Below are positions 34,552 through 43,786 of a DNA stretch of 64,000 nt, piece by piece. The stretch's first letter is position 1, and every line of letters starts with the position of its first letter. The position numbers and the translations under genes were made by a program. Origin of the DNA: an uncultured Desulfosarcina sp. (GTDB taxonomy: Bacteria > Desulfobacterota > Desulfobacteria > Desulfobacterales > Desulfosarcinaceae); NCBI RefSeq assembly GCF_963668215.1, contig NZ_OY764190.1:5270001-5334000 (forward strand), in the 5' to 3' direction. The notes under the pieces are model-generated. The model was not told the DNA's origin and ran no database searches. It saw only the letters and a list, made by a program, of their open reading frames with translations.

Positions 34552-35445
34552 ATGCAAACCCAGAACATCGGCTGGATCGGCACCGGGGTCATGGGCCTGT
34601 CCATGTGCGGGCACCTGATCGATGCCGGACACCGGCTGACCGTATTCAACCGCACCCGCGAAAAAGCCGCTCCCCTGCTGGATAAAGGTGCGGCCTGGGC
34701 CGAAACGCCCGAGGAAGTGGCCCGCAGCAGCGACATCGTTTTCACCATGGTGGGATTTCCGGAAGACGTACACGCGGTGATCCTGGGCAAAGACGGCGTT
34801 CTGGCCGGCGCCAAGCCCGGCGACACCGTGGTGGACATGACCACCTCCAGCCCGGACCTGGCCCAGACCATTCACCGTCAGTGCCAGGAAAAAGGCGTTC
34901 TGGCCCTGGATGCCCCGGTTTCCGGCGGCGACGTGGGCGCCCGGCAGGCCACGCTGGCCATCATGGTGGGCGGCGATCAACCGGTGTTCGACGCGGTGCG
35001 GCCCCTGCTTGAAATCATGGGCGAGACCATCTGTCTGATGGGCGCCGCCGGAGCCGGCCAGCACACCAAGATGACCAATCAGATCCTGATTGCCGGCACC
35101 ATGATCGGCGTGGTGGAATCGCTGCTCTACGCTTGTCGGGCGGGAATGGACGCCCATGGGGTAATCGATGTCATCGGCAAGGGGGCGGCCAGTTCCTGGT
35201 CCATCAACACCTTAGGGCGGCGCATTGCCGACGGCGACTTCGACCCCGGATTTTACATCAAACATTTTGTCAAGGATATGGGCATTGCCCTGGAAGAGTC
35301 GCGGCGCATGCGCCTGTCCCTTCCCGGCCTGGCGCTGGTTCACCAGTTCTATGTGGCCGCCATGGCCATGGGGTGGGAAAACCTGGGCACCCAGGGACTG
35401 TACAAGGTGCTGGAAACGATGAGCAGGCAGCCATCCTTCGTTTAG
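34552..35445 (+). CDS. NAD(P)-dependent beta-hydroxyacid dehydrogenase (3-hydroxyisobutyrate dehydrogenase family)
   Basis: A 297-residue oxidoreductase. The N-terminal Rossmann motif IGWIGTGVMGLSMCGHL binds the cofactor, DAPVSGGDVGARQATL is the substrate-binding signature, and the catalytic lysine sits in KMTNQILIAG. The family oxidises 3-hydroxyisobutyrate or tartronate semialdehyde, or reduces succinate semialdehyde and glyoxylate; which one applies here is not visible. ATG 34552 is preferred because AGGAGG lies six bases upstream, while the longer frame has none. It stands alone between a MITE-like hairpin and a convergent gene. Confidence 0.92.
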   Translation: MQTQNIGWIGTGVMGLSMCGHLIDAGHRLTVFNRTREKAAPLLDKGAAWAETPEEVARSSDIVFTMVGFPEDVHAVILGKDGVLAGAKPGDTVVDMTTSSPDLAQTIHRQCQEKGVLALDAPVSGGDVGARQATLAIMVGGDQPVFDAVRPLLEIMGETICLMGAAGAGQHTKMTNQILIAGTMIGVVESLLYACRAGMDAHGVIDVIGKGAASSWSINTLGRRIADGDFDPGFYIKHFVKDMGIALEESRRMRLSLPGLALVHQFYVAAMAMGWENLGTQGLYKVLETMSRQPSFV

Positions 35446-35499
35446 GCCGGAAATGGCCAATTTGCCCGATCTTTGTGAACTTCAGCCCACAGCTTACGG

Positions 35500-35524
35500 G
35501 GTTCCCACGCGGAGCATGGGAACC
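35500..35524. repeat. 8-bp stem inverted repeat between convergent genes
   Basis: GGTTCCCA and TGGGAACC form a perfect stem around CGCGGAGCA. It lies between two convergent genes (stops at 35445 and 35581), so it may end transcription from one or both sides, although no strong T-run follows. Similar GTTCCCACGC units are widespread intergenic repeats in several bacterial groups. Confidence 0.5.
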
Positions 35525-35580
35525 AGACCGCTATGGTTTTAAAGAGAACTCAATTTGCCTATTTCCGGATTGAAATTGGT

Positions 35581-36087
35581 TTAATCGTGAAGGACGGAGT
35601 AGCGCACGCAAAGGGTGTTGTCGTCCAACTGCCAGAATTTCTTCAAGGCGAGCTTGAGGTCCACCGCGTCCGAAAAAATGGAAATTCCGGTTCCGAAGGC
35701 ATAGGGTGAAATCGTGAGGATCAGCTCGTCGATCAGGCCTTTGTCGGCAAAGAGCCGATTGATCTGGGCGCCACCGACGACAACGGCTTCGGTATAGCCC
35801 TGGTCCGTCAGATCGGCCAGGATTTTGTCAGCAGGATCACGGGTGAAGACGAGATCTTCACGGTCCGAGCGGCGCTCGGGGTTTCGCGTCATGACGACGG
35901 TTTTTCTTCCGGGCAGCACCCGACCGATGCTGTCGAAGGTTTTGGACCCCATGATCATGACCCCGGCCTTCTTGGTAATTTCGACGTAGAGCTTCTTGTC
36001 GGCCTTACCGGTCCAGTCCGGGAAATGATCCGCGTTTCTGGCGATCTTTCCGTCGGCGGTGATGGCAACCATCAGACGTACATGCAT
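35581..36087 (-). CDS. dihydrofolate reductase / RibD C-terminal-like reductase
   Basis: A 168-residue NADPH-dependent reductase domain. It begins MHVRLMVAITADGKIARN, a usual RibD-C/DHFR start, then has VMIMGSKTFDSIGRVLPGRK (NADPH loop), VVVGGAQINRLF (the GG motif) and DELILTISPYAFGTG. It could reduce dihydrofolate or a pteridine or riboflavin precursor; relatives without pathway context are usually called dihydrofolate reductase family. The start at 36087 rests on family alignment and a GGAAAAG site; the frame is open for 73 more codons upstream, with no sign that this part is protein. Confidence 0.82.
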   Translation of the reverse strand: MHVRLMVAITADGKIARNADHFPDWTGKADKKLYVEITKKAGVMIMGSKTFDSIGRVLPGRKTVVMTRNPERRSDREDLVFTRDPADKILADLTDQGYTEAVVVGGAQINRLFADKGLIDELILTISPYAFGTGISIFSDAVDLKLALKKFWQLDDNTLCVRYSVLHD

Positions 36088-36412
36088 GGCGATATCTTTT
36101 CCAGGAATATTAGGCTTGTCGGCCGCTCCGTGTTGCGGGACGAACCGTTTCGAATACCAGAACGCCTCATACCATAATTTTATCATCCTTAAAACATGTA
36201 CGATCCTGAACACCGGCCGCAACATGGCCAAATCGGCTATAAAGTTTTCCACGGCAGGGTCGATGAAAAGGGGTGACGATGCCTCCTTGCATCGCGGCCC
36301 GATCACGCATCAATTTGATGGTGGCCAAAATCGAAGAAAACCGATATAATTCAAATTTACGGACAGCTTCCAAAACAGAAGAACCACGGATGGGATCGAG
36401 AAAGGTGTTCCT
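36088..36412. other. intergenic region between divergent genes
   Basis: About 325 bases between the reductase and the HDOD gene. Open frames on both strands cross it (one is the N-terminal extension of the reductase frame, rich in hydrophobic and aromatic residues), but none has a ribosome site or family likeness. Promoters for both genes should lie here; no consensus was found. Confidence 0.4.
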
Positions 36413-37504
36413 ATGAAAGTTGAATGCGAAAACTGCTCAAAATCCTTTGAACTTCCCGACGACCGCCTTCCGGCCGGAAAAAAAATATCCTTCCCCTGCC
36501 CCGCCTGTAAATCCAAGATTACGCTGGATCTTCGCGTCCAGTCGGAACCGGTGCAGGAACAGAAACCGGAAGAGCCGACACCCGTTGCCGCGCCCCCTCC
36601 CGCCGACAAAGGGGAAAAAGTGGTTTTCACCCCGATTGCCGAAAAAGATTCCGGCGAACTGGACGGAGCCGATCTGAAACGCAAGATCCTTAACAGCGTA
36701 AAAGATCTGCCGCCCATGCCGAAAATTATCCTCAAGGCCCGGGAGATCATGGCCAATCCCAAATCGGGTTTCAAGGAAATCGCCGAAGTCATCGAAACGG
36801 ACCAGGCCATTGCCGCCAAGGTTCTTCAGGTGGCCAACTCCGCCTATTACGGGCTTTCGGGCATGGTTTCGTCCATCCACCAGGCCACCGTCGTATTGGG
36901 GCATAAAACCCTGGAGCAGCTCATCGCCATGGTATCGGCCACCAGTCTTCTGGGAAGCCACCTCAAAGGCTACCGCATGGGGTCCGGGGATCTCTGGCAG
37001 CATTCATTGGCCGTGGCCCTGTGTTCGCGCCTGATCGCCAAGGATCGCGCTCCGGCAATGGAAAACGACGCCTTTTCGGTCGGATTGATCCATGACGCCG
37101 GTAAACTGGCCCTGGACAAGTATTTGCTCGAACGTAAAGACCAGGTGGATCAGGCCCTGAAGGCCGGGACCACGTTCCTGGAGGTGGAGCGGCAGGTGCT
37201 CGGCTTCGACCATACCGAACTGGCCTCGGATCTTTGCACCAAATGGAAACTTCCCGAAAACCATGTCAGCGCCATGCTCTACCATCACGAACCCGGCGAA
37301 TCCAACCGCAATCAACTGGCGTATATCGTCCATACCGCCAACCATGTCGCCCTTCAATGCGACATCGGCAGCAATACGGACGCATCCCTTTACGAACTGG
37401 CCCCGGATGCGCTGGATTTTCTCGCCCTGGACGAAGAGGACCTGGCCAAATACAAAGAGGCCACCATCGAAGCCGTCGGCCAGATCACCCAGAGCATGGC
37501 CTGA
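36413..37504 (+). CDS. HDOD-domain signalling protein with N-terminal zinc ribbon
   Basis: A 363-residue cytoplasmic protein. Residues 1-40 form an MJ0042-type zinc ribbon (VECENCSKSF...FPCPACKSKI). A proline-rich linker leads to the HDOD domain (about 100-290) beginning LPPMPKIILKAREIM and including IETDQAIAAKVLQVANSAYYG and GLIHDAGKLALDKYL. HDOD proteins act in bacterial signalling, often with two-component or cyclic-di-GMP networks, generally without proven catalysis. AAAGGTG stands before the ATG. Its end overlaps an inverted repeat that precedes a helix-turn-helix gene. Confidence 0.9.
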   Translation: MKVECENCSKSFELPDDRLPAGKKISFPCPACKSKITLDLRVQSEPVQEQKPEEPTPVAAPPPADKGEKVVFTPIAEKDSGELDGADLKRKILNSVKDLPPMPKIILKAREIMANPKSGFKEIAEVIETDQAIAAKVLQVANSAYYGLSGMVSSIHQATVVLGHKTLEQLIAMVSATSLLGSHLKGYRMGSGDLWQHSLAVALCSRLIAKDRAPAMENDAFSVGLIHDAGKLALDKYLLERKDQVDQALKAGTTFLEVERQVLGFDHTELASDLCTKWKLPENHVSAMLYHHEPGESNRNQLAYIVHTANHVALQCDIGSNTDASLYELAPDALDFLALDEEDLAKYKEATIEAVGQITQSMA

Positions 37505-37558
37505 ACCGATCTACCGCTTTGCCCATTTTCACATAACCGCATGCCTGATCGGTTCAGG
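37500..37558 (+). promoter_or_regulatory. 12-bp perfect inverted repeat ahead of a helix-turn-helix gene
   Basis: CCTGAACCGATC (37500-37511) and GATCGGTTCAGG (37547-37558) are exact inverse copies separated by 35 bases. They start at the HDOD stop codon and end 21 bases before the next start. A hairpin terminator without a T-run, an attenuator or an operator bound by the next gene's product are all possible. Confidence 0.45.
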
Positions 37559-37579
37559 CTTTGGAAAGGAGCAGATTGT

Positions 37580-37981
37580 ATGCCTGATAATGAAAAAACC
37601 CTGACCACAGCCGAATATGCAAAAAAAGCAGGCCTCGCCACATCCACCGTTGCCCGGATGCTGCGCGATGGCAAACTCCGCGGCGAAAAACGCGGCGGCA
37701 AATGGGTCATTTATGCCGACGCGCCGGAAAGCGGCAGTTCGGAAAAAAAGCAACCGGCCGCAAAGACGCCTTCAGGCCCGGCCCCCATCTCCAACAACCC
37801 GCCTTCATCCACAACGTCCTACGACATCGAGGCGTTTTCCCGATTGACTTTCCTGACGGAAAACGGCGTCCGCCAATGGCTCAAGGACGGACGCCTTTCC
37901 GGCGGAACGGATTCCAGCGGCAACCTGAAAGTGGACGCATCCAACCTTGAGCGGGCCGAATTCAAGCATCTGGTTAGATAG
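37580..37981 (+). CDS. DNA-binding protein with two excisionase/MerR-like helix-turn-helix segments
   Basis: A 133-residue protein. The first segment, TTAEYAKKAGLATSTVARML (residues 8-27) with GEKRGGKWVI, is a clear excisionase-type helix-turn-helix plus wing. After a proline- and serine-rich linker, the second half (FSRLTFLTENGVRQWLKDGR, then GNLKVDASNLER) looks like a diverged second copy. Such proteins act as regulators or DNA architecture factors; no phage or integrase gene is nearby, so an excision role is unlikely. AAAGGAG before ATG 37580 fixes the start. The inverted repeat just upstream might be its own operator. Confidence 0.75.
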   Translation: MPDNEKTLTTAEYAKKAGLATSTVARMLRDGKLRGEKRGGKWVIYADAPESGSSEKKQPAAKTPSGPAPISNNPPSSTTSYDIEAFSRLTFLTENGVRQWLKDGRLSGGTDSSGNLKVDASNLERAEFKHLVR

Positions 37982-38145
37982 CGTCCTTCCATAAATGGCC
38001 AATTTGCCTATTTCTGGATGAACACGAGATAACGCCCGCCCATAAACGGCCGGTCCGCCGCTTTTTGGACGGGCACCAGCCGCCGGTTCCCACCGGTAGT
38101 GCGAAACGAACCGTTATCCGCAGGTTGTCAATACCGCAGTAGAAA

Positions 38146-38445
38146 TTACGCTTCCGCGCGGTGGGCCTGTAACTTTTCCTTGTTTTTAACCAATTGTTTT
38201 TTGGCTTTGTCGACGACCAGGTCGATGGCTTCGTTCCAGGCACCGCTCTCTTCTTTGGCATGGACGTCGAAGCCTTTGCCGGTCAGGCTGATATCCACGA
38301 TTTTGCGGAGCTTTTCTTCCTGGAAAACCACATCGGCGGTTCCGGGGTGGGGCATGATTTTTTCAAGGCGTTCAAGTTTTTCTTCAAGGTAGGATTTCAG
38401 AAAATCTGAGGAGTCTACGTTCTTAAAAGTCACCAATATCTGCAT
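38146..38445 (-). CDS. hpf: ribosome hibernation promoting factor, short form
   Basis: A 99-residue S30AE/YfiA-type protein: MQILVTFKNVDSSDFLKSYL, a beta-alpha-beta-beta-beta-alpha layout, VDISLTGKGFDVHAKEES, and a basic C-terminal helix (DKAKKQLVKNKEKLQAH). Such factors bind in the 30S mRNA/tRNA channel and keep ribosomes inactive in stationary phase. It lacks the C-terminal dimerisation domain of long HPF, so it is the short gamma-proteobacterial-like form or RaiA. AGGAGG precedes ATG 38445. No rpoN is next to it, unlike the common arrangement. Confidence 0.88.
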   Translation of the reverse strand: MQILVTFKNVDSSDFLKSYLEEKLERLEKIMPHPGTADVVFQEEKLRKIVDISLTGKGFDVHAKEESGAWNEAIDLVVDKAKKQLVKNKEKLQAHRAEA

Positions 38446-38653
38446 CGTGCATCCTCCTTTCGCGGTTGCCCGGTCCGCTCACCACGATTTAGTGCAACCC
38501 CCACATGAATATGGACCGTTGGGGAGGTAGGCATCGCCCTTTCGGAAACCGCCGGATGAACCGCTTTACTGGCCTTGGCTTGGGCCGGGTCGCGCGATCT
38601 CCGTTCGGGCAAAAGCAAATGCGCCATGATCGTGCGCATTTTTTACAAGTGTA

Positions 38654-39460
38654 TCATCGGCTGAAAGTCGAGACAACAAAATCCTTCGCTTTTTCCAAAA
38701 ACGGTTTTTTTAATTTCACCTTCAAATAGAGATCTCCCGCAACGCCGCCGTTTTTGCCCAGTGAGCCCATCTGTGCCAACCGGATCTGCTGCCCGCTTCG
38801 GGTGCCGGAGGGGATATTGACCACCAGCTTCTTGTCCCGTTGGCGATGGAGATAGGGATAGGGGCCGCCGTTTCTGGCGAATTCCGGGGTCAGATGGATG
38901 GTATCGAAAATATCCTCGCCGTCCTTGGGAAGGGTCAGCCCGGTGGCTTTCTGCAGCAGATAGCGTGCGAACCGGCCGATACTCTTGGGCGGCTCCCCGG
39001 CCATGGCCCGTCCCCGCCGCTTGCCGAAGCCGCCGCGATAGATAAAGCCTTTCCCGTGAAGACCGTGCCGCTTGAATTCGAATTTCCGATACCCCGGCCC
39101 ATAGAAATCGCTGAAAATGTCGTCCACACCGCGCAGTCCGAAGGATCGGGCCATTTCTTCGAAAACCCGGTATACATCCGATCCGTTGAAAATGTCCTGC
39201 TGGCTGTAGGCATTGCGGAACTGGCCGTAGGCGTTGTCTCCATATTGCGTGCGCATGGCATCGTAAGCCTGCCGTTTCTCCGGATGGGACAAAACGGCAT
39301 ACGCCTCGTTGACCCGCTTCATCATGTCGGCGTTTTGCTCACCGTTTTCGCTGCGGTCCGGATGATATTTGAATGCAAGCTGACGAAAGGCCTCCTTGAT
39401 GGTTTTCGCATCCGCATCGCGCTTGACCCCCAGCACCTCGTAATAATCCTCTTGTGCCAT
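38654..39460 (-). CDS. DnaJ-like (CbpA-type) co-chaperone
   Basis: A 268-residue protein with an N-terminal J-domain (YYEVLGVKRDADAKTIKEAF, HPD near residues 33-35), a middle region with tyrosines, glycines and arginines instead of a zinc-finger domain, and a C-terminal DnaJ-type substrate domain, truncated to one repeat (KLVVNIPSGTRSGQQIRL, then GDLYLKVKL). It should activate DnaK on selected substrates. ATG 39460 (AAGGAAAA upstream) gives the usual MAQEDYYEVLGV start; the frame is open farther up. Bases 38446-38653, downstream of it, hold no gene. Confidence 0.88.
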   Translation of the reverse strand: MAQEDYYEVLGVKRDADAKTIKEAFRQLAFKYHPDRSENGEQNADMMKRVNEAYAVLSHPEKRQAYDAMRTQYGDNAYGQFRNAYSQQDIFNGSDVYRVFEEMARSFGLRGVDDIFSDFYGPGYRKFEFKRHGLHGKGFIYRGGFGKRRGRAMAGEPPKSIGRFARYLLQKATGLTLPKDGEDIFDTIHLTPEFARNGGPYPYLHRQRDKKLVVNIPSGTRSGQQIRLAQMGSLGKNGGVAGDLYLKVKLKKPFLEKAKDFVVSTFSR

Positions 39461-39678
39461 GCTTTTCGTTTTCCTTGTTTGGTTGGCAACACCCCGTCCT
39501 GCAATCAATTATAGTATAGTCACGAATCGGAGTTTGGCGATGGGAGAATTTCATTTGCCATCAGCGACTTTCGAAAATGCCGGTACCCCGGTGGGCTTAA
39601 GAATCCCGAAAAGATACCGAAAACCGTTTTAGTGCAAAGGCGACAATACAGCAACGGCCAACCATTGGAATCCGAATC

Positions 39679-40335
39679 ATGAAAAGCACCCTTATCACGA
39701 TGCTGGTCAGCACAGCCGTTTTTCTGGCAACGCTTTGGGCCCGCCTGTACTGGCCGGCAACCCTTTCCGCCTATGGGCGCTATTACGTGTCGTCAATTCT
39801 GACCATCAGCGCCATAATCGGTTTGATCGCCGCCGTACGCCTGGTCCGGGGAACGAGGCAGGGGCGGATTGCCTCGAAAAAAACGGATCACGATCAATCG
39901 TCCCAGCGCCGGCAGTTTTATCGGCTTCAGTACGACGATTCTCCCCGCCCCCGATTTATTCAGAAATCTTCCGATCTCCCGGACGTCGCAGCCTTCACCT
40001 GCCCGGTCCGGGATGTCTCCGAAACCGGCCTGGGTCTTGTCTGTACGGGCGTGTATACCGAAGGACAGACGGTTCTCGGTGAAATCCAGTTCTCCAGCGG
40101 ACGCACCGCCCCCATCAACGGCGTTGTGTTGAGGGACGACGGCCAGCATACCAGCCTGCAGTTGCACTGCGGCATCGAGCCCGCCTTGCTCATGGAGGAG
40201 CAGCGGGAAAATATCGTCCGGGAAAAAGCACAGGGCCCTCGACCGGTCGTAAGCGAAGCCCTGTTGGACACAAAACCCCGATCCCTTCCCAGCCAAAAAA
40301 CCAGGGGGCTCTGTCGCCTGAAGGATATCAAATAA
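39679..40335 (+). CDS. membrane-anchored PilZ-domain protein
   Basis: A 218-residue protein with two N-terminal transmembrane helices (about 5-24 and 37-57) and a cytoplasmic domain carrying PilZ hallmarks: RRQFYRL (the RxxxR part, around residues 76-82) and DVSETGLGL (the D/NxSxxG part). PilZ domains bind cyclic-di-GMP and switch motility or exopolysaccharide. The tail is basic and probably disordered. The gene is followed at once by a strong bidirectional hairpin. The ribosome site is weak. The assignment rests on the two motifs. Confidence 0.72.
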   Translation: MKSTLITMLVSTAVFLATLWARLYWPATLSAYGRYYVSSILTISAIIGLIAAVRLVRGTRQGRIASKKTDHDQSSQRRQFYRLQYDDSPRPRFIQKSSDLPDVAAFTCPVRDVSETGLGLVCTGVYTEGQTVLGEIQFSSGRTAPINGVVLRDDGQHTSLQLHCGIEPALLMEEQRENIVREKAQGPRPVVSEALLDTKPRSLPSQKTRGLCRLKDIK

Positions 40336-40365
40336 AAACACCCGGACGAAACGATCCGGGTGTTT
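40336..40365. terminator. bidirectional terminator hairpin
   Basis: AAACACCCGGA pairs perfectly with TCCGGGTGTTT around CGAAACGA. It sits between two convergent genes (stops at 40335 and 40392), and A-rich/T-rich flanks allow use in both directions. Confidence 0.85.
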
Positions 40366-40391
40366 GGGGCAACATTCTGTAGGATTGTTTT

Positions 40392-41513
40392 TTACAGCTG
40401 CCAGGGTGCCGGGACCCCGCCCGCAAAGGTCTTGGGCATCTTGTACTCGCCGCTTTCCACGGTCAGCGCCACCAGTCTGGCCGCTTCATCCATCCCCAGC
40501 GCATTCATCATGGAAAAAGGTCCCTTGGGCCAGGCCAGGGCCGTGCAGATTCCGCGTTCCAGGTCCTGGATGGAAACGACCTGTTTTTCGATGAGATGGG
40601 TCGAGATGGTAAAGATGTTTCCCAGCAGCCGGTCCCTGACGGTATCGGCGAACTTCGGATCATCGGCCACCGGTCCGTCTTCGAGATTCCAGGGAGCCCC
40701 GCTTTCGAACTGCGCTTTCAATTGTTCGGGCACCGCCGGGTAGCCCACATCGGTATCGGCCAGATAATCGTTCATGGACACGGCGGCATGGTAGCAGGTG
40801 CCCAACCCGGAACCGTTCTGGACCCACATGATGCCAAAGCGCACCTTCAAGGCCTGCTGCGAAATGTGTTCCAGGGTGGCCACGTTGGTTTGTTCACCGT
40901 AGAAAGAATCCAGGATCATATAGCTGGAGATGAACACCGGATTGATCGCAAACCCCGGAAAATCTTTTACCGCAATGGGAACCTTGCGATTCTTTTCGGC
41001 AAAGCCCATCAGGGCCGTAAAAGTCGCTTCACCGGTCTCTTTCTGGCGGATCACCTCCACCAGCCGATTGATGTTGGCAGGGAAAAAGTAGTGCAGGCCC
41101 GCTGTGCGGGAGGGGTTGGATACCGACGCCATCAGCCGTTCGATCAGGAAAGTGGACGTGTTGCTGACCAAGATGGCATCAGGCCGGCAAACGGCATCCA
41201 GGTCCTTGAAAATCTGAATTTTCAGGTCCATTTTTTCCACGGCCGCCTCGATGACCAGGTCGCACGGCGCCAGGTCCGCATAGCTTGCGGTTCCAGAGAT
41301 CTTGCCGGTTATCTGGTCCATTTCCTGTTGGGTCATCTTGCCCTTGGCCACCCGCTTTTCCAGACTGCCTTTGACCCAACGGTCGTACATGGCAGCGACC
41401 AGTTCGTCGTTCAACTCCTTGTAGATGACACGATAGCCGGATGCTGCCGCGTTGAGCCCGATGGCCGCGCCCATCACACCAAATCCTACGATTCCAACAG
41501 TTTCGATTTTCAT
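40392..41513 (-). CDS. 3-hydroxyacyl-CoA dehydrogenase
   Basis: A 373-residue NAD-dependent dehydrogenase. It starts MKIETVGIVGFGVMGAAIG (Rossmann GxGxMG), continues with DLVIEAAVEKMDLK, SNTSTFLIE and GLHYFFPANINRLVEVI (the catalytic His within HxFxP, as in FadB-type enzymes), then KDFPGFAINPV, the usual C-terminal dimer domain entrance. It oxidises 3-hydroxyacyl-CoA in beta-oxidation or aromatic ring degradation; chain length is not predictable. GAGGAGGT in front of ATG 41513 fixes the start. It is alone, without a hydratase or thiolase next to it. Confidence 0.9.
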   Translation of the reverse strand: MKIETVGIVGFGVMGAAIGLNAAASGYRVIYKELNDELVAAMYDRWVKGSLEKRVAKGKMTQQEMDQITGKISGTASYADLAPCDLVIEAAVEKMDLKIQIFKDLDAVCRPDAILVSNTSTFLIERLMASVSNPSRTAGLHYFFPANINRLVEVIRQKETGEATFTALMGFAEKNRKVPIAVKDFPGFAINPVFISSYMILDSFYGEQTNVATLEHISQQALKVRFGIMWVQNGSGLGTCYHAAVSMNDYLADTDVGYPAVPEQLKAQFESGAPWNLEDGPVADDPKFADTVRDRLLGNIFTISTHLIEKQVVSIQDLERGICTALAWPKGPFSMMNALGMDEAARLVALTVESGEYKMPKTFAGGVPAPWQL

Positions 41514-41875
41514 CCTGACACCTCCTCTGGTATTGCCGACAGGTTGGACCGCGCGCATCTTTGCGATGCCGTCCGTCCGCTTACGGATTGAATATGTGGA
41601 TAACGGGAAAAGGGTTTAAAAAATCGGATTGGAACGTTCCTTTTATCGCACTCCTGCACTCACTGGTCAAGGCTGTTTTGTAGTTACAATAAAGCTACTT
41701 CCAACACATCCTTCAAGCGTCTGCGGAAATAATGGGGATGCCTTGCTTGTAATGGATGATCGGATGGCTATATTGGCACGTGCCGAAAGCCGGCGGCGCC
41801 TTCGATGGGGATGGAACGCTCATCCGTCGAAGGCGAATCGCCATTAAAAAAAATTCCCGAAAGAAACGATCCGAT
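41514..41875. other. intergenic region between divergent genes
   Basis: 362 bases between the hydroxyacyl-CoA dehydrogenase and bipA. It contains no supported gene. The bipA frame is open upstream of its start for 40 codons, but without family likeness. Confidence 0.4.
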
Positions 41876-43708
41876 ATGACTTCTTTGCTGACCAACAAAC
41901 GCATTCGCAATATCGCCATCATCGCCCATGTCGACCACGGCAAGACCACCCTGGTCGATGCCATGTTCCGCCAGAGCGGTCTCTTCCGCCAGGATCAACA
42001 GGTAGCCGAAAGGCTCATGGACCGCATGGACCTTGAACGCGAGCGGGGCATTACCATTGCCGCAAAAAACTGTTCGGTGATTTTCCGGGGAGTGAAAATC
42101 AACATTGTGGACACCCCCGGCCATGCCGATTTCGGGGGTGAAGTAGAACGCGCCCTGTCCATGGTGGACGGCGCCATATTGCTGGTGGACGCCTCGGAAG
42201 GTCCTTTGCCGCAAACCCGTTTCGTTCTGCAAAAGGCCTTGGCGGCCAAACTGAAAATCATCGTGGTCATCAACAAAATCGACCGCCAGGATGCCCGCAC
42301 CGCCGAGGTGCTGGACCAGGTCTACGATCTGCTGATCGATCTGGACGCCGACGAGGGGCAGTTGGAGTTTCCCCTGTTTTACGCCATCGGCCGCGACGGC
42401 GTGGTCGGCGATGCTCCGGATCGGTTGGCCGACGATCTTCAGCCGCTTTTCGAAGCCATCGTCAAAGAAATTCCCCCGCCCGCTTTCAAGCCGGAGGCTC
42501 CGTTTCAGATGCTGGTTTCCGATCTGGGGTATTCGGACTATCTGGGGCGCCTGGCCGTGGGGCGTGTGGCCGGCGGCAGCGTGGAATCCAGGGACCGGCT
42601 CATTCGAATCGACAGCGATGGCCGGCAGCGCCCCCTGAAAGTGACCCGCCTGCAGACCTACGAAGGCATGGACATCACCCCGGCCGCTGCGGTCGAGGCC
42701 GGCGAGATCGCTATTCTGTCCGGCATCGAGGATGTGGCCATCGGCGATACCATCTGCACCGAAGACGCTCCCTTCGCCCTGCCCCGCATCACCGTGGACC
42801 CGCCGACGGTCTCCATGATGTTCACGATCAACAACGGTCCTCTGGGCGGCAAAGAAGGCCGTTATGTGCAATCGGCGAAGATCCGCGAACGTTTGGCCAA
42901 GGAAACCCTTATGAACGTGGCCATCCAGATCGAAACTACCGACGACCGCGATTCGGTAATGGTCAAAGGCCGCGGGGAGTTTCAGCTGGCCATTCTCATC
43001 GAGACCATGCGCCGGGAGGGATTCGAGCTTTGCGTGGGTCGTCCCAAGGTGATCGAAAAGCGGGTAAACGGAGAGATCCACGAACCCATCGAGCGTCTTT
43101 TCGTGGACTGCGACGAAGCTTTCATGGGCATCGTCACGGAAAAACTTTCGCTGCGCAAGGGAAAGATGATGAACCTGGCCAATACCGGGACCGGCCGGGT
43201 GCGGATCGAGTTTTCGATCCCTTCCCGGGCGCTGATCGGCTACCGGGACGAATTTCTGACCGACACCCGAGGAACGGGCATTATGAATTCCTATTTTTCG
43301 GGGTACGAGCCCTACCGGGGCGACTTTCCCAGCCGGTTCACCGGCTCCATCGTCGGCGACCGCCAGGGAAAGGCCGTGCCCTATGCCCTGTACAATCTGG
43401 AACCGCGCGGCCGGCTGTTCGTGCAACCCGGCGAACCGGTCTACGAAGGCATGGTGATCGGCGAGCATAACCGGGAGCAGGACATCAACGTCAATCCGAC
43501 CAAGGAAAAGAAACTGACCAACATGCGGGCCTCGGGCAAGGACGACAACGTGATCCTGGCTCCCATCCGGCCCATGACCCTGGAGCAGGCCATCAATTTC
43601 ATCCGCGATGACGAATATGTGGAGGTCACTCCCCTTTCCATCCGGCTGCGCAAGGTGACCTTAGGGGCAAAGGATCGGTACGTTCAGCGGGACCGGAAGA
43701 AGAAATGA
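41876..43708 (+). CDS. typA: ribosome-associated translational GTPase BipA/TypA
   Basis: A 610-residue GTPase. From ATG 41876 it reads MTSLLTNKRIRNIAIIAHVDHGKTTL, with the G1 loop at AHVDHGKTT, RGITI (switch I), DTPGHADF (G3), NKIDR (G4) and the BipA-specific C-terminal block (RGTGIMNSYFSGYEPYRGD, YNLEPRGRLF, GMVIGEHNREQDINVNP, KKLTNMRASGKDD). It binds the ribosome and is needed for 50S assembly and stress adaptation. The length is typical (about 600-615). The ribosome site is weak, but the start matches family convention. Confidence 0.97.
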   Translation: MTSLLTNKRIRNIAIIAHVDHGKTTLVDAMFRQSGLFRQDQQVAERLMDRMDLERERGITIAAKNCSVIFRGVKINIVDTPGHADFGGEVERALSMVDGAILLVDASEGPLPQTRFVLQKALAAKLKIIVVINKIDRQDARTAEVLDQVYDLLIDLDADEGQLEFPLFYAIGRDGVVGDAPDRLADDLQPLFEAIVKEIPPPAFKPEAPFQMLVSDLGYSDYLGRLAVGRVAGGSVESRDRLIRIDSDGRQRPLKVTRLQTYEGMDITPAAAVEAGEIAILSGIEDVAIGDTICTEDAPFALPRITVDPPTVSMMFTINNGPLGGKEGRYVQSAKIRERLAKETLMNVAIQIETTDDRDSVMVKGRGEFQLAILIETMRREGFELCVGRPKVIEKRVNGEIHEPIERLFVDCDEAFMGIVTEKLSLRKGKMMNLANTGTGRVRIEFSIPSRALIGYRDEFLTDTRGTGIMNSYFSGYEPYRGDFPSRFTGSIVGDRQGKAVPYALYNLEPRGRLFVQPGEPVYEGMVIGEHNREQDINVNPTKEKKLTNMRASGKDDNVILAPIRPMTLEQAINFIRDDEYVEVTPLSIRLRKVTLGAKDRYVQRDRKKK

Positions 43709-43786
43709 TCGCCTCAGGTGTCGGGTGTGAAGTTTTGAATCAACCGTCTGGTTTTATTTTTTAATGGAACACAATCTCGCCAGCGT

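Noticed and set aside
41768..43468. 566-codon minus-strand open frame opposite bipA
   Set aside because: Antisense shadow of a strongly conserved GTPase; His/Gly/Asp-rich composition typical of such shadows.
43735..43765. Possible terminator after bipA (AACCgtctGGTT then T-rich)
   Set aside because: A four- to five-base stem is too weak to support.
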